From NCBI GenBank assembly GCA_023383795.1, contig JAHDYJ010000036.1, positions 1 to 35,773 on the forward strand: 35,773 nucleotides of DNA, in the 5' to 3' direction. Source of the DNA: Burkholderiales bacterium (GTDB lineage: Bacteria > Pseudomonadota > Gammaproteobacteria > Burkholderiales > SG8-39). A program made the translations under genes and the position numbers. Positions 9,282 through 16,852 of the stretch are shown here, in pieces (within the stretch, counting starts at the first letter, position 1; each line of letters opens with the position of its first letter). Under the pieces are notes generated by a model. The model ran no database searches. It was given only the letters and a program-made list of their open reading frames with translations, and was not told where the DNA came from.

Positions 9282-10259
9282 GTGAAGTTCTGCATCGTGG
9301 GCGCCGGGGCGATCGGCGGTCTGCTCGGCGCGCGGCTCGCGATGGCGGGGCACGATGTGAGCCTCGTCGCCCGCGGCGCGCACCTCGCGGCGATCGCGGC
9401 CGGGGGGCTCGCGCATCGCGCGCCCGACGGCCGCGAGACGCGGCTGCGCCTGCCCGCCTCGGAGCGGCCGGAGGACTTCGGCCCGCAGGATGCGGTGATC
9501 GTGGCGCTCAAGGCGTACTCGATCGCGCCGATGCTCGGGCGCCTCGCCGGCCTGCTCGGGCCGGACACCGCGGTCGTCACCGCGATCAACGGCCTGCCGT
9601 GGTGGTACTTTCACCGCGAGGGCGGGCGGTTCGACGGCAGCCGGGTCGAGTGCCTCGATCCGGACGGCGCGATGCTGCGCGCGCTCGACCCCGACCGCAT
9701 CGTCGGCTGCGTCGTGCACACCGCGGCGGAGGTGGTCCGGCCCGGGGCCGTGCACCACACCGGCGGGGCGCGCCTGTTCGTCGGCGAGCTCGACGGCCGC
9801 GTCACGCCGCGCCTGCGCGCGCTCGCCGCGGCGATCGACGCGAGCGGCCTGGAGGCGGTGGTCACCGAGCGCGTCCGCGACGACATCTGGACCAAGCTGA
9901 TCGGCAACCTCTCCTTCAATCCGGTGGCCGCGCTCACCGGGGAGCTGATGGACGAGATCTGCGACAGCCCGGCGCTTGCCGCGCTGATCCGCCGCATGAT
10001 GGAGGAGGGCATCCGCGTCGGCGAGGCCTACGGCGCGCGCTTCGCGGTCGATGTCGACGAGCGGCTCGCGATGGCGCGGCGCATCGGTGCCGCGAGGATC
10101 TCGATGCTGCAGGACCTGGAGCGCGGCCGGCCGCTCGAGCTCGACGCGATCGTCGGCGCGGTGGTCGAGCTCGCGCGCCGCGTCGGGCTGCCGACGCCGA
10201 CGATCGACGGAGTCGGCGCGCTGCTGCGCGCGCGCGCCGCCCGCGCCCGGCGCGCTTGA
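9282..10259 (+). CDS. 2-dehydropantoate 2-reductase family oxidoreductase
   Basis: This NAD(P)-dependent reductase of 325 residues belongs to the ApbA/PanE family. The N-terminal Rossmann motif is KFCIVGAGAIGGLLGARLA (Gly7, Gly9, Gly12). The C-terminal helical domain carries the family lysine and asparagine (Lys205 and Asn209 in DIWTKLIGNLSFNPVAALTG). NGLPWWYF near residue 103 is common in family members annotated only as ketopantoate-reductase-like. Whether it makes pantoate or acts on another 2-oxo acid cannot be told from sequence. The start is GTG at 9282, the only sensible start before the Rossmann motif. It is divergent from the kinase gene (171 bp gap), with no obvious operon partner. 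Confidence 0.85.
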   Translation: MKFCIVGAGAIGGLLGARLAMAGHDVSLVARGAHLAAIAAGGLAHRAPDGRETRLRLPASERPEDFGPQDAVIVALKAYSIAPMLGRLAGLLGPDTAVVTAINGLPWWYFHREGGRFDGSRVECLDPDGAMLRALDPDRIVGCVVHTAAEVVRPGAVHHTGGARLFVGELDGRVTPRLRALAAAIDASGLEAVVTERVRDDIWTKLIGNLSFNPVAALTGELMDEICDSPALAALIRRMMEEGIRVGEAYGARFAVDVDERLAMARRIGAARISMLQDLERGRPLELDAIVGAVVELARRVGLPTPTIDGVGALLRARAARARRA

Positions 10260-10298
10260 GGCGGCATCAGGCGGGCGGCGCGGGCGCGCCCGGCGGCT

Positions 10299-10327
10299 TT
10301 GCCTGGGTGATATGGATCGGGTAATCT
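10299..10327 (+). promoter_or_regulatory. Sigma-70-like promoter before the TRAP operon
   Basis: TTGCCT (10299-10304) and TAATCT (10322-10327) are separated by 17 bp, a good match to the housekeeping promoter pattern. They lie in an AT-richer patch about 115 bp before the dctP start. No operator was recognised in the leader. The call rests on pattern match only. Confidence 0.45.
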
Positions 10328-10443
10328 AGCCGCATTCGGAGTCGCCCCCGCGCCGGCGGCAGCCCTCCTCGCTCGACAAGAAGACGAGGGCGCGAGCGCG
10401 GACGGCTCCGGAATCCATCGCGCACACCGAGGAGGGTCTTGCC

Positions 10444-11460
10444 ATGTCCGTGAAACGCCTTGCCGTGCCCGCCGTCCTGGCCGCGGGCTTCTGCGCCGCC
10501 GCGCCGGCGCTCGCCCAGACCACGCTCACGCTGTCGAGCTGGGTGCCCCCGCAGCACCTGCTCACGCGGGCGATGGTCGACTGGGCGAAGGAGATCGAGA
10601 AGGCCACCAACGGCCGCGTCAAGCACAACCTCGTGCCGAAGGCGGTCGCCTCGCCGCCCGGCACCTTCGACGCGGTGCGCGACGGGCTCGCCGACGTCTC
10701 GTTCACGGTCGACGGCTACACGCCGGGCCGGTTCGTGCTCACGCGCGTGGCCGAGTTCCCGCAGCTCGGCGACAGCTCGAAGGTCGTGTCGGTCGGCTAC
10801 CAGCGGATCCACGAGCGCCACCTCGCGAAGTTCGACGAGCACAAGGGCACGCGCGTGCTCGCCGTGTTCACGCACGGGCCGGGCCAGATCTACAACACCA
10901 AGCGGCCGATCAAGGCCGTGGCCGACCTCGAGGGCCTCAAGATCCGCGTCGGCGGGGGCATGGTGAACGACGTCGCGAAGGCGCTCGGCGCGAATGCGCT
11001 GCTCAAGCCCGCGCCCGAGTCCTACGAGATCATCTCGACCGGCGTCGCCGACGGCCTGTTCTTTCCGGCCGAATCGATCGTCTCGTTCAAGCTGGTCGAC
11101 CTGATCAAGCACGTGACGCTGGTGCCGGGCGGGCTGTACAACGTCTCGTTCGCGTTCATGATGAACCCCGCCACGTACAACAAGCTCTCGGCCGACGACA
11201 AGAAGGCGGTCGACGCGTTCTCCGGCGAGCGCCTCGCGCGCCACCTGGCCAAGTACTGGGACGAGGGCGACCGCGTCGGCGTGGAGGCGATGACGAAAGC
11301 CAACATCCCGACGATCAAGGCCGATGCGGCTTTCCTCGCGGCGCTGCAGGCCAAGGTGAAGCCGCTCGAGGACGCGTGGTTCAAGCAGGCGGCCGAGAAG
11401 GGGCTCGACGGGCCGAAGGCGCTCGCCGAGCTGCGCGCCGAGATCAAGAAGGTCCAGTAG
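10444..11460 (+). CDS. dctP: TRAP transporter solute-binding protein (DctP family)
   Basis: This periplasmic receptor of a tripartite ATP-independent transporter hands a ligand, usually an organic acid, to the DctQM permease. It has 338 residues. The signal peptide MSVKRLAVPAVLAAGFCAAA ends in APALA with predicted cleavage after Ala24. The mature chain starts QTTLTLSSWVPPQHLLT. The family region LEGLKIRVGGGMVND carries the arginine that normally pairs with a ligand carboxylate, and GVADGLFFPAESI follows. It is the first gene of dctP-dctQ-dctM. The aromatic catabolic genes nearby suggest an aromatic or other carboxylate as ligand, but this is not shown. Confidence 0.93.
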   Translation: MSVKRLAVPAVLAAGFCAAAPALAQTTLTLSSWVPPQHLLTRAMVDWAKEIEKATNGRVKHNLVPKAVASPPGTFDAVRDGLADVSFTVDGYTPGRFVLTRVAEFPQLGDSSKVVSVGYQRIHERHLAKFDEHKGTRVLAVFTHGPGQIYNTKRPIKAVADLEGLKIRVGGGMVNDVAKALGANALLKPAPESYEIISTGVADGLFFPAESIVSFKLVDLIKHVTLVPGGLYNVSFAFMMNPATYNKLSADDKKAVDAFSGERLARHLAKYWDEGDRVGVEAMTKANIPTIKADAAFLAALQAKVKPLEDAWFKQAAEKGLDGPKALAELRAEIKKVQ

Positions 11461-11480
11461 GCACCCGTCACGCAGGCGCG

Positions 11481-11507
11481 GCGGCGCGGGCCGGCGGCCC
11501 GCGCCGC
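11481..11507. repeat. Perfect GC-rich hairpin between dctP and dctQ
   Basis: GCGGCGCGGGCC (11481-11492) pairs perfectly with GGCCCGCGCCGC (11496-11507) around a 3-nt loop. It sits 20 bp after the dctP stop. No U-run follows, so an RNA-stabilising or partly terminating role is more likely than a complete terminator. That would keep the binding protein in excess over the permease, as intercistronic hairpins do in other binding-protein operons. The role is inferred. Confidence 0.6.
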
Positions 11508-11604
11508 GTCGTCCCCCCTGGCGCGCAGACCAGGAGCCCACGGCCGACCCCGCCGCGCCGGCGCGGCGCGGCGCGGCATCGGCGCCCGCGCGATCCTGTT
11601 CGCG

Positions 11605-12012
11605 ATGATGGCGCTCACCGCGGTCGACGTCTTCCAGCGCTACGTGGTCGGCGCGTCGATCCGCGGCAGCTTCGAGATCACCGAGCTGATGATGGTCGTG
11701 CTGATCTTCGCCGGCCTGCCGCTGGTCTCGCTCAAGGGCGACCACGTCGCGGTCGACCTGCTCGACCACGTGCTGCCGGCGGCGGTGCGGCGGGTGCTGC
11801 GCGTGACGGCGCATCTCGTCTGCGGCGCGGCGCTCCTCGGCATGAGCTGGCTGCTCTGGCGCAAGGCCGGCCAGGTCGTCGAGTACGGCGACGTCACCGC
11901 CGCGCTGCGGATCACGCTGTGGCCGTTCGTCTACTTCATGAGCGGGCTGTCGTTCGTGACCGCGCTCATCCACTTCTACATGGTCCTGCGCGGGCCGCCG
12001 GTGCCGGATTGA
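11605..12012 (+). CDS. dctQ: TRAP transporter small permease (DctQ family), start uncertain
   Basis: DctQ is the small four-helix membrane subunit that bridges the binding protein and the large permease. From ATG 11605 the product is 135 residues: MMALTAVDVFQRYVVG, ITELMMVVLIFAGLPLVSLKGDHVAVDLLD, then two more hydrophobic helices. Family members are normally 150-180 residues with a complete first helix. Here the first helix clearly begins upstream (GARAILFAMMALTAVDV). The frame is open back to the dctP stop but contains no ATG, GTG or TTG; the only near-cognate candidate is CTG at 11518. An AGGAG lies at 11532. The true start may be non-canonical, or a base may be wrong upstream. Confidence 0.8.
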   Translation: MMALTAVDVFQRYVVGASIRGSFEITELMMVVLIFAGLPLVSLKGDHVAVDLLDHVLPAAVRRVLRVTAHLVCGAALLGMSWLLWRKAGQVVEYGDVTAALRITLWPFVYFMSGLSFVTALIHFYMVLRGPPVPD

Positions 12013-12100
12013 GCGCAGGCGCCGCGTGAAGCCCGCCGCGATCGCCGTCCGACGCGTCCGTCCCGGGCGCGGGCGCCGGGCGCCGGGCAGGGAGGCGTGA

Positions 12101-13414
12101 ATGCAGGAGGCGCTGCTCGGCCTGGCCGCGATGTTCGCGCTCACGCTCGCGCGGGTGCCGATCGCCTTCTCGATGGGGATCGTGGGATTCGTCGGCCTCG
12201 GGCTGCTGCGCAGCTGGCCCTCCGCGGTCGCTTCCGCGACCGCGGTGGTGTACGAGACCGGCTTCTCGTACGCGCTGTCGGTCGTGCCGCTCTTCATCCT
12301 GATGGGCAACTTCGTGACCCGCGCCGGCATGTCGCAGGAGCTCTATCGCGCCGCGTACGCCTTCTTCGGCCACTGGCGCGGCGGGCTCGCGATGTCGACG
12401 GTCGTGGCCTGCGGCGGCTTCAGCGCGATCTGCGGCTCGAGCCTGGCGACCGCGGCGACCATGTCGAAGGTCGCGATGCCGTCGATGCGGAAGTTCAACT
12501 ACTCGCAGGGCCTCGCCGCCGGCTCGATCGCCGCCGGCGGCACGCTCGGCATCATGATTCCGCCGTCGGTGATCATGGTGATCTACGGCCTGATGACCGA
12601 GACCAACATCGGCATGCTCTTCGCCGCGGGCGTGCTGCCCGGCATCCTGGCGGTCTCGTGCTACATGGGCGCGGTCGCGTTCACGACCTGGCGCGATCCG
12701 CAGGCCGGGCCGCCGGGCGAGCGCTCCTCGTGGTCGGACCGGCTCGCCGCCCTAAAGGAGATCTGGGGCGTCGTGGTCCTGTTCGCGGTGGTGCTCGGGG
12801 GCATCTACGGCGGCGTCTTCACGCCCACCGAGGCGGCGGGGGTCGGCGCGGCCGGCGGCTTTCTCTTCGCGCTCGGCCGGCGCGCGCTCAGCTGGCACAC
12901 CCTGTACCTCGTGCTGCTCGAGTCGGCGCGCACCACGGCGATGCTGTTCGTGATCCTGATCGGGGCGCTCACCTTCGCCAACTTCATCAACTTCACCACG
13001 ATGCCGGCCGACCTGCGCACGTTCGTGAGCGAGCTGCAGGTCGATCCGGTGATGGTGGTGGTGGCGATGTGCGTGATCTACATCGTGCTCGGCTGCGTGC
13101 TCGAGAGCCTGTCGATGATCCTGCTCACGGTGCCGCTGTTCGTGCCGCTGGTGCTCGCGCTCGACTTCGGCTTCGGCGCGGACGAGATCAAGAAGGTCTG
13201 GTTCGGCATCGTGATCGTCACGGTGGTCGAGATCAGCCTGATCACGCCGCCGGTGGGCCTGAACGTGTTCGTGCTGCGCACGCTGCTGCCGGAGATCTCG
13301 CTCGGCACGATGTTCCGCGGCGTCGGACCGTTCATCGTCGCCGACTTCGTGCGCCTCTCGATCCTGATCTCGTTCCCGGTCATCAGCCTCTGGCTGCCGC
13401 AGCTGCTGTTCTGA
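12101..13414 (+). CDS. dctM: TRAP transporter large permease (DctM family)
   Basis: DctM forms the ion-coupled transport channel. The 437 residues hold about 12 membrane helices. Family signatures are RVPIAFSMGIVGFVGL near the N-terminus, VPLFILMGNFVTRAG, GGFSAICGSSLATAATMSKV, AAGGTLGIMIPPSVIMVIYG, FTPTEAAGVGA and LITPPVGLNVFVL. The start is ATG at 12101, with GGGAGG 6 bases upstream. It follows dctQ by 88 bp in a very GC-rich gap with no evident gene and is the last gene of the transporter operon. It converges on the DUF445 gene. Confidence 0.95.
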   Translation: MQEALLGLAAMFALTLARVPIAFSMGIVGFVGLGLLRSWPSAVASATAVVYETGFSYALSVVPLFILMGNFVTRAGMSQELYRAAYAFFGHWRGGLAMSTVVACGGFSAICGSSLATAATMSKVAMPSMRKFNYSQGLAAGSIAAGGTLGIMIPPSVIMVIYGLMTETNIGMLFAAGVLPGILAVSCYMGAVAFTTWRDPQAGPPGERSSWSDRLAALKEIWGVVVLFAVVLGGIYGGVFTPTEAAGVGAAGGFLFALGRRALSWHTLYLVLLESARTTAMLFVILIGALTFANFINFTTMPADLRTFVSELQVDPVMVVVAMCVIYIVLGCVLESLSMILLTVPLFVPLVLALDFGFGADEIKKVWFGIVIVTVVEISLITPPVGLNVFVLRTLLPEISLGTMFRGVGPFIVADFVRLSILISFPVISLWLPQLLF

Positions 13415-13435
13415 GCGCCGCCGCCGGTCGCTCAG
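13411..13435. terminator. Hairpin shared by convergent dctM and DUF445 gene ends
   Basis: CTGAGCG (13411-13417) pairs perfectly with CGCTCAG (13429-13435) around an 11-nt loop. The two arms contain the stop codons of dctM (plus) and of the DUF445 gene (minus), so the structure can form in both transcripts. There is no T-run. It probably serves as a two-way terminator or transcript end stabiliser. Confidence 0.5.
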
Positions 13436-14691
13436 CCGAGCGCGCGGGACACCGCATGGATCGCGAGCCCGACCAGCCCGCCGATCAGCGTGCCGTTGAT
13501 GCGCACGTACTGCAGGTCGTCGCCGACGTAGGACTCGATGCGCTCGGTGAACGTGCGCGCGTCCCATTTCTCGACCGTCTCGGCGATCAGCAGGCCGAGC
13601 TCGTGCCGCTGGGAGTCGGCCACGCGCACGATCACGCCGCGCAGCCAGCGGTTGAGCCGCGCGCGCGCGGCGTCGTTGCGGCGCATGCCGGCCGCGAACT
13701 CGCCGATGCCGCGCTCGAGCTGGCCTACGATCAGCGAGTCGGGCCGGGCGAGATCCGCGGTCAGCGCGGCGAGCACCGCGTCCCACGCGCCCGCGAGCTC
13801 GCGCTGCAGCGCCTCGTTCGCGACCAGCTCGGCGGTGAACGCCGCGAGCTCGCGGCGGTAGCGGGCCGAGGTCTTGAGCTCTTCGGCGAGGTCGGCGAGC
13901 GCCGCGTCGAGCTTGCGCCGCCACGGGTGCTCGGGGTCGCGCGCCATCTCCGCGATCGCCTCCTCGGCGGCGGCGATGATGCGGTCGGACACCGCCAGGT
14001 CGAGCCCGACGCTGCGCCAGTACCACGCGGTCTTCTCGCGCACCTTCGCGCGGATCGACGGCTCGTACTCGGCGAGCAGGCGCGCGAGCTCGACGATCAG
14101 CTGGTCGACGAGCCCGCGATGGCGGCCGGTCGCGGTCACCGCGCCGAGCAGCTCGCCCGCGGCGCGTGCGAGGTCCACCTCCTCGAGCCACCGGTTCACG
14201 CTCGACTGCAGATAGCGCCGCACCTCGCCGGTCTCGAGCTGGGCGAAGAGCGCCGGCAGCCGGTCGCCGATCCGCTCGGCGAGCTTGCGCGGACGGTCGG
14301 CCTCCCCGAGCCACGCCGCGAGCCCCTCGATGAAGTCGACGTCGGCGATCTTCTCCCGCACCACCTCCGGCGCGAGAAAGTTCCGCTCGACGAACTCGCC
14401 GAGGTTGCGGCCGATGCGGTCCTTGTTGCGCGGCACGATCGCGGTGTGCGGGATCGGCAGGCCGAGCGGGTGCCGGAAGAGCGCGGTCACGGCGAACCAG
14501 TCGGCGAGCGCGCCGACCATCCCGGCCTCGGCGAAGGCGCGCACCCAGGCGAGCGCGGGATGGACCGGCTCCCAGTAGCGCGCCGCGAGGAACACGAGCG
14601 CCATCAGCACGAGCAGGCCGGTGGCGATGCGCCACATGCGTTGCGGGCGCGGACGCGGCGCGCCGCCGGCGGGCGGAGGTCCGGGCGTCAC
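13432..14691 (-). CDS. DUF445 family membrane protein (YjiN-like)
   Basis: This 419-residue protein of the DUF445/YjiN family has no firmly known function. A hydrophobic segment (about residues 21-40) is followed by the family signature GMVGALADWFAVTALFRHPL and IPHTAIVPRNKDRIGRNLGEFVERNFL. A long, charged, helical region follows, and a second hydrophobic stretch at the C-terminus (YVRINGTLIGGLVGLAIHAV) is typical of the family. The start is taken as GTG at 14691, which overlaps the stop of the MgtE-like gene (GTGA). ATG at 14637 is the alternative. Translational coupling with the MgtE-like gene suggests a linked role in the envelope. Confidence 0.88.
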   Translation of the reverse strand: MTPGPPPAGGAPRPRPQRMWRIATGLLVLMALVFLAARYWEPVHPALAWVRAFAEAGMVGALADWFAVTALFRHPLGLPIPHTAIVPRNKDRIGRNLGEFVERNFLAPEVVREKIADVDFIEGLAAWLGEADRPRKLAERIGDRLPALFAQLETGEVRRYLQSSVNRWLEEVDLARAAGELLGAVTATGRHRGLVDQLIVELARLLAEYEPSIRAKVREKTAWYWRSVGLDLAVSDRIIAAAEEAIAEMARDPEHPWRRKLDAALADLAEELKTSARYRRELAAFTAELVANEALQRELAGAWDAVLAALTADLARPDSLIVGQLERGIGEFAAGMRRNDAARARLNRWLRGVIVRVADSQRHELGLLIAETVEKWDARTFTERIESYVGDDLQYVRINGTLIGGLVGLAIHAVSRALG

Positions 14692-15788
14692 AGGGCGAGC
14701 AGCGAGACCACGCCGAAGTAGATCAGGAGCGACAGCACGTCCTGGATGATCGTCGCGACCGGACCGCTGCCGTACGCGGGATCCTTGCCGAGACGCGCGA
14801 GCAGCCACGGAAAGACGAGCCCGATGGTGGTGGCCATCGCGCTCGCCGCGAACAGCGCGAGCGACACGGCCACCGCGAGGCGCAGGTCGCCGAAGACGAG
14901 CCAGATCGGCGCGAAGGCGAGCAGCGAGAGCGTCAGCCCGATCAGCGCCCCGGTGCGCAGCTCGCTCGCCACCTGCCGCGCGAGCGGCGCAGTCGAGAGC
15001 GAGAGCCCGCGGACGGCGATCAGCTCGGTCTGCGTCCCGATCGCGCCGGCGAGATATACGAGGCCCGGCACGAAGAACGCGATCGCGACGCGCGACTGCA
15101 GCGCCTGCTCGAACCAGGCGACGATCAGCGTCGCGAGCATCGCGCCGGCCAGGCCGACGAGGAGCCACGGAAGCCGGTCGCGCGCGCGCCGCGCCGGCGG
15201 CGCCTCGATCGCGAGCCGCGCGCGCTCGGTCTCGTGCAGGATGCCGGCCAGGCGATGGAGGTCCTCCACGTGCTCGTGGCGCAACACCTCGAGCAGCCTC
15301 TGGGGCGGCACGACGCCGAGCAGTCGGCCCGCCGCGTCGACGACCGGCACCGCGGCGACGCCGTAGTGGATGGCGAGCGACGCCGCATCCTCCTGGTCGG
15401 TGTCCGGGTGTGCGGCCGGAAAGTCGCGCAGCGCGACGTCGGCGACGCGCGCGCCGGCCGGCGCCGAGAGCAGGCGCGCCATCGGCACGATGCCGATCAG
15501 GCGGCGCTCCGCATCGGTCACGTAGACCGTGCCGGCGTAATCGAGCGCCTGCCCGTGCAGCCGACCGACGACCGCGCCGACGGTGTCGTCGGGCACGGCG
15601 AGCGGAACGTGCCGCGCGAGATGCTCGGCGGCGCTTTCGGTGGCGGGCGGCGGCGGTGCGGTCGGCGGCGGCATGTGGCGGCCGACCGCGAGGATAGCCG
15701 ACTCCGCCCGGATCGCGCGGCGTCGTTCGGCCGGATGCGCCGCGGCGAGCGCTGGCGCCCCGGCCGCTCGCGCGGCCGGGGCAGCCAT
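14688..15788 (-). CDS. MgtE-like magnesium/divalent cation transporter, short form
   Basis: MgtE proteins are Mg2+ channels gated by cytoplasmic domains. This product (up to 366 residues) has a CBS pair (roughly residues 70-190) and five membrane helices containing RLPWLLVGLAGAMLATLIV, AFFVPGLVYLAGAIGTQTE and DPAYGSGPVATIIQDVLS. The aspartates of the last motif correspond to the pore region of the family. The N-terminal superhelical MgtE_N domain is absent, and the usual GGN-G-Q motif is altered to AGAIGTQ. Starts at 15788 and 15674 are both possible, and neither has a clear ribosome-binding site. A Dnr/Fnr-type site lies about 36 bp upstream of 15788. Ion specificity is uncertain. Confidence 0.82.
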   Translation of the reverse strand: MAAPAARAAGAPALAAAHPAERRRAIRAESAILAVGRHMPPPTAPPPPATESAAEHLARHVPLAVPDDTVGAVVGRLHGQALDYAGTVYVTDAERRLIGIVPMARLLSAPAGARVADVALRDFPAAHPDTDQEDAASLAIHYGVAAVPVVDAAGRLLGVVPPQRLLEVLRHEHVEDLHRLAGILHETERARLAIEAPPARRARDRLPWLLVGLAGAMLATLIVAWFEQALQSRVAIAFFVPGLVYLAGAIGTQTELIAVRGLSLSTAPLARQVASELRTGALIGLTLSLLAFAPIWLVFGDLRLAVAVSLALFAASAMATTIGLVFPWLLARLGKDPAYGSGPVATIIQDVLSLLIYFGVVSLLAL

Positions 15789-15823
15789 CGGGCGAGCATA
15801 GTCAGTGCGGGTCTGATGCGCCT

Positions 15824-15837
15824 TTGACCCGCATCAA
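15824..15837. promoter_or_regulatory. Dnr/Fnr-type site, regulator-mgtE intergenic
   Basis: TTGACCCGCATCAA is a near-perfect TTGAY-N4-RTCAA palindrome. It lies between the divergent MgtE-like gene and the Crp/Fnr regulator gene at 15899. For the regulator, a -10-like GATGAT follows at 15856-15861. For the mgtE side, TATGCT on the minus strand (15800-15795) is at the distance expected of a class II activator site. Autoregulation is likely; control of the transporter is possible. Confidence 0.7.
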
Positions 15838-15898
15838 AGTCGGGGGGGCGAGGCGGATGATTTCCTTGGCGGCAGAATACGGAGGAGGAGCACGGGCG

Positions 15899-16591
15899 AT
15901 GGCCGCCACGCCGATCCGGGTGCAGCAGTTCCTGCAGAATCTGCCGCTCTTCAGCGAGCTGACGGGCGACGAGATCGATCGCCTCGCCGCCGCGACGGCG
16001 CAGGTGCGCGCGAGCGCCGGGACGTTGCTCTTCCGCCGCGGCGACCCGTGCACCGGGTTCCACGTCATCGTCTACGGGCAGATCAAGCTCGCGCTCGCCG
16101 GCCGCGACGGCTCGGAGAAGGTGGTCGAGGTGCTCGGTCCGGGGCAGAGCTTCGGCGAGGCGGTGATGTTCCTCGAGCGGCCGTACGTGGTGTTCGCCGA
16201 GGCGCTCGCCGACTCGCTCCTGCTCTTCATCGGCAAGGCGGCGCTGCTCGCCGAGATCGAGCGCAACCCGCGGTTCGCCCGCAAGATGCTCGCCGGCCTC
16301 GCGATGCGGCTGCACCGGCTGATGTCGGACCTGGAGGCCTACTCGCTGAAGAGCGGCACGCAGCGGGTGATCGGCTATCTCCTGCGCGACGCGCCGGAGG
16401 ACGTCGCGCCCGGGACGCCGTTCGACATCGAGCTCGCCACCAGCAAAGGCGTGCTCGCCTCGCGGCTCAACATCACGCGCGAGCACTTCTCGCGGATCCT
16501 GCACGAGCTCTCGGCGGCCGGGCTGATCGAGGTGCACGGCCGGCACGTCAAGGTGCTCGATCTCGCGAGCCTGCGCGAGTACACGCCGTGA
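15899..16591 (+). CDS. Crp/Fnr family transcriptional regulator (Dnr-like)
   Basis: This 230-residue regulator has an N-terminal cyclic-nucleotide-binding fold (about 15-130: GTLLFRRGDPCTGFHVIVYG, GPGQSFGEAVMFLERPYVVF), a dimer helix, and a C-terminal winged helix with recognition segment NITREHFSRILHELSAAG. The only cysteine is Cys51, so the N-terminal 4Fe-4S cluster of true Fnr cannot be built. This fits the Dnr subgroup (haem/NO sensing in Pseudomonas) better. The HFSR motif is compatible with TTGAY half-sites. The start is ATG at 15899, with GGAGGAG 9 bases upstream. Five matching sites lie between here and the hemerythrin gene. Confidence 0.9.
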   Translation: MAATPIRVQQFLQNLPLFSELTGDEIDRLAAATAQVRASAGTLLFRRGDPCTGFHVIVYGQIKLALAGRDGSEKVVEVLGPGQSFGEAVMFLERPYVVFAEALADSLLLFIGKAALLAEIERNPRFARKMLAGLAMRLHRLMSDLEAYSLKSGTQRVIGYLLRDAPEDVAPGTPFDIELATSKGVLASRLNITREHFSRILHELSAAGLIEVHGRHVKVLDLASLREYTP

Positions 16592-16708
16592 CGCCGGCGC
16601 CGCTGCGCGCGCCAAGCGCTGCGCGCGGCGCGGCGTGACGTTGTTCCGCCGCGCGGCGGGCAACGGGTCACGGCGCGCAGAACGAGCAGGCCGGCCGACC
16701 GGGTTTGT

Positions 16709-16722
16709 TTGATCCAGGTCAC
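16709..16722 (+). promoter_or_regulatory. Dnr/Fnr-type site before the radical SAM gene
   Basis: TTGATCCAGGTCAC matches TTGAT-N4-GTCAA with one mismatch at the last base. A -10-like CAGAAT lies at 16745-16750, exactly where it should be for a site centred at -41.5, and would give a start near 16757 and a 96-nt leader to ATG 16853. This is the main signal seen in the 261-bp gap 16592-16852. Confidence 0.6.
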
Positions 16723-16852
16723 AGCGGGAGGCCGGTTCGATCCCCAGAATTCGAACCGTGTCTCCTGGTCTGGGGCGGGACAACGGGGTGTCGCAAGGCA
16801 GTCCGTTTCCCGCTCAATTTTTTTGACCAGCCGATAAACCAGGAGACATTCG

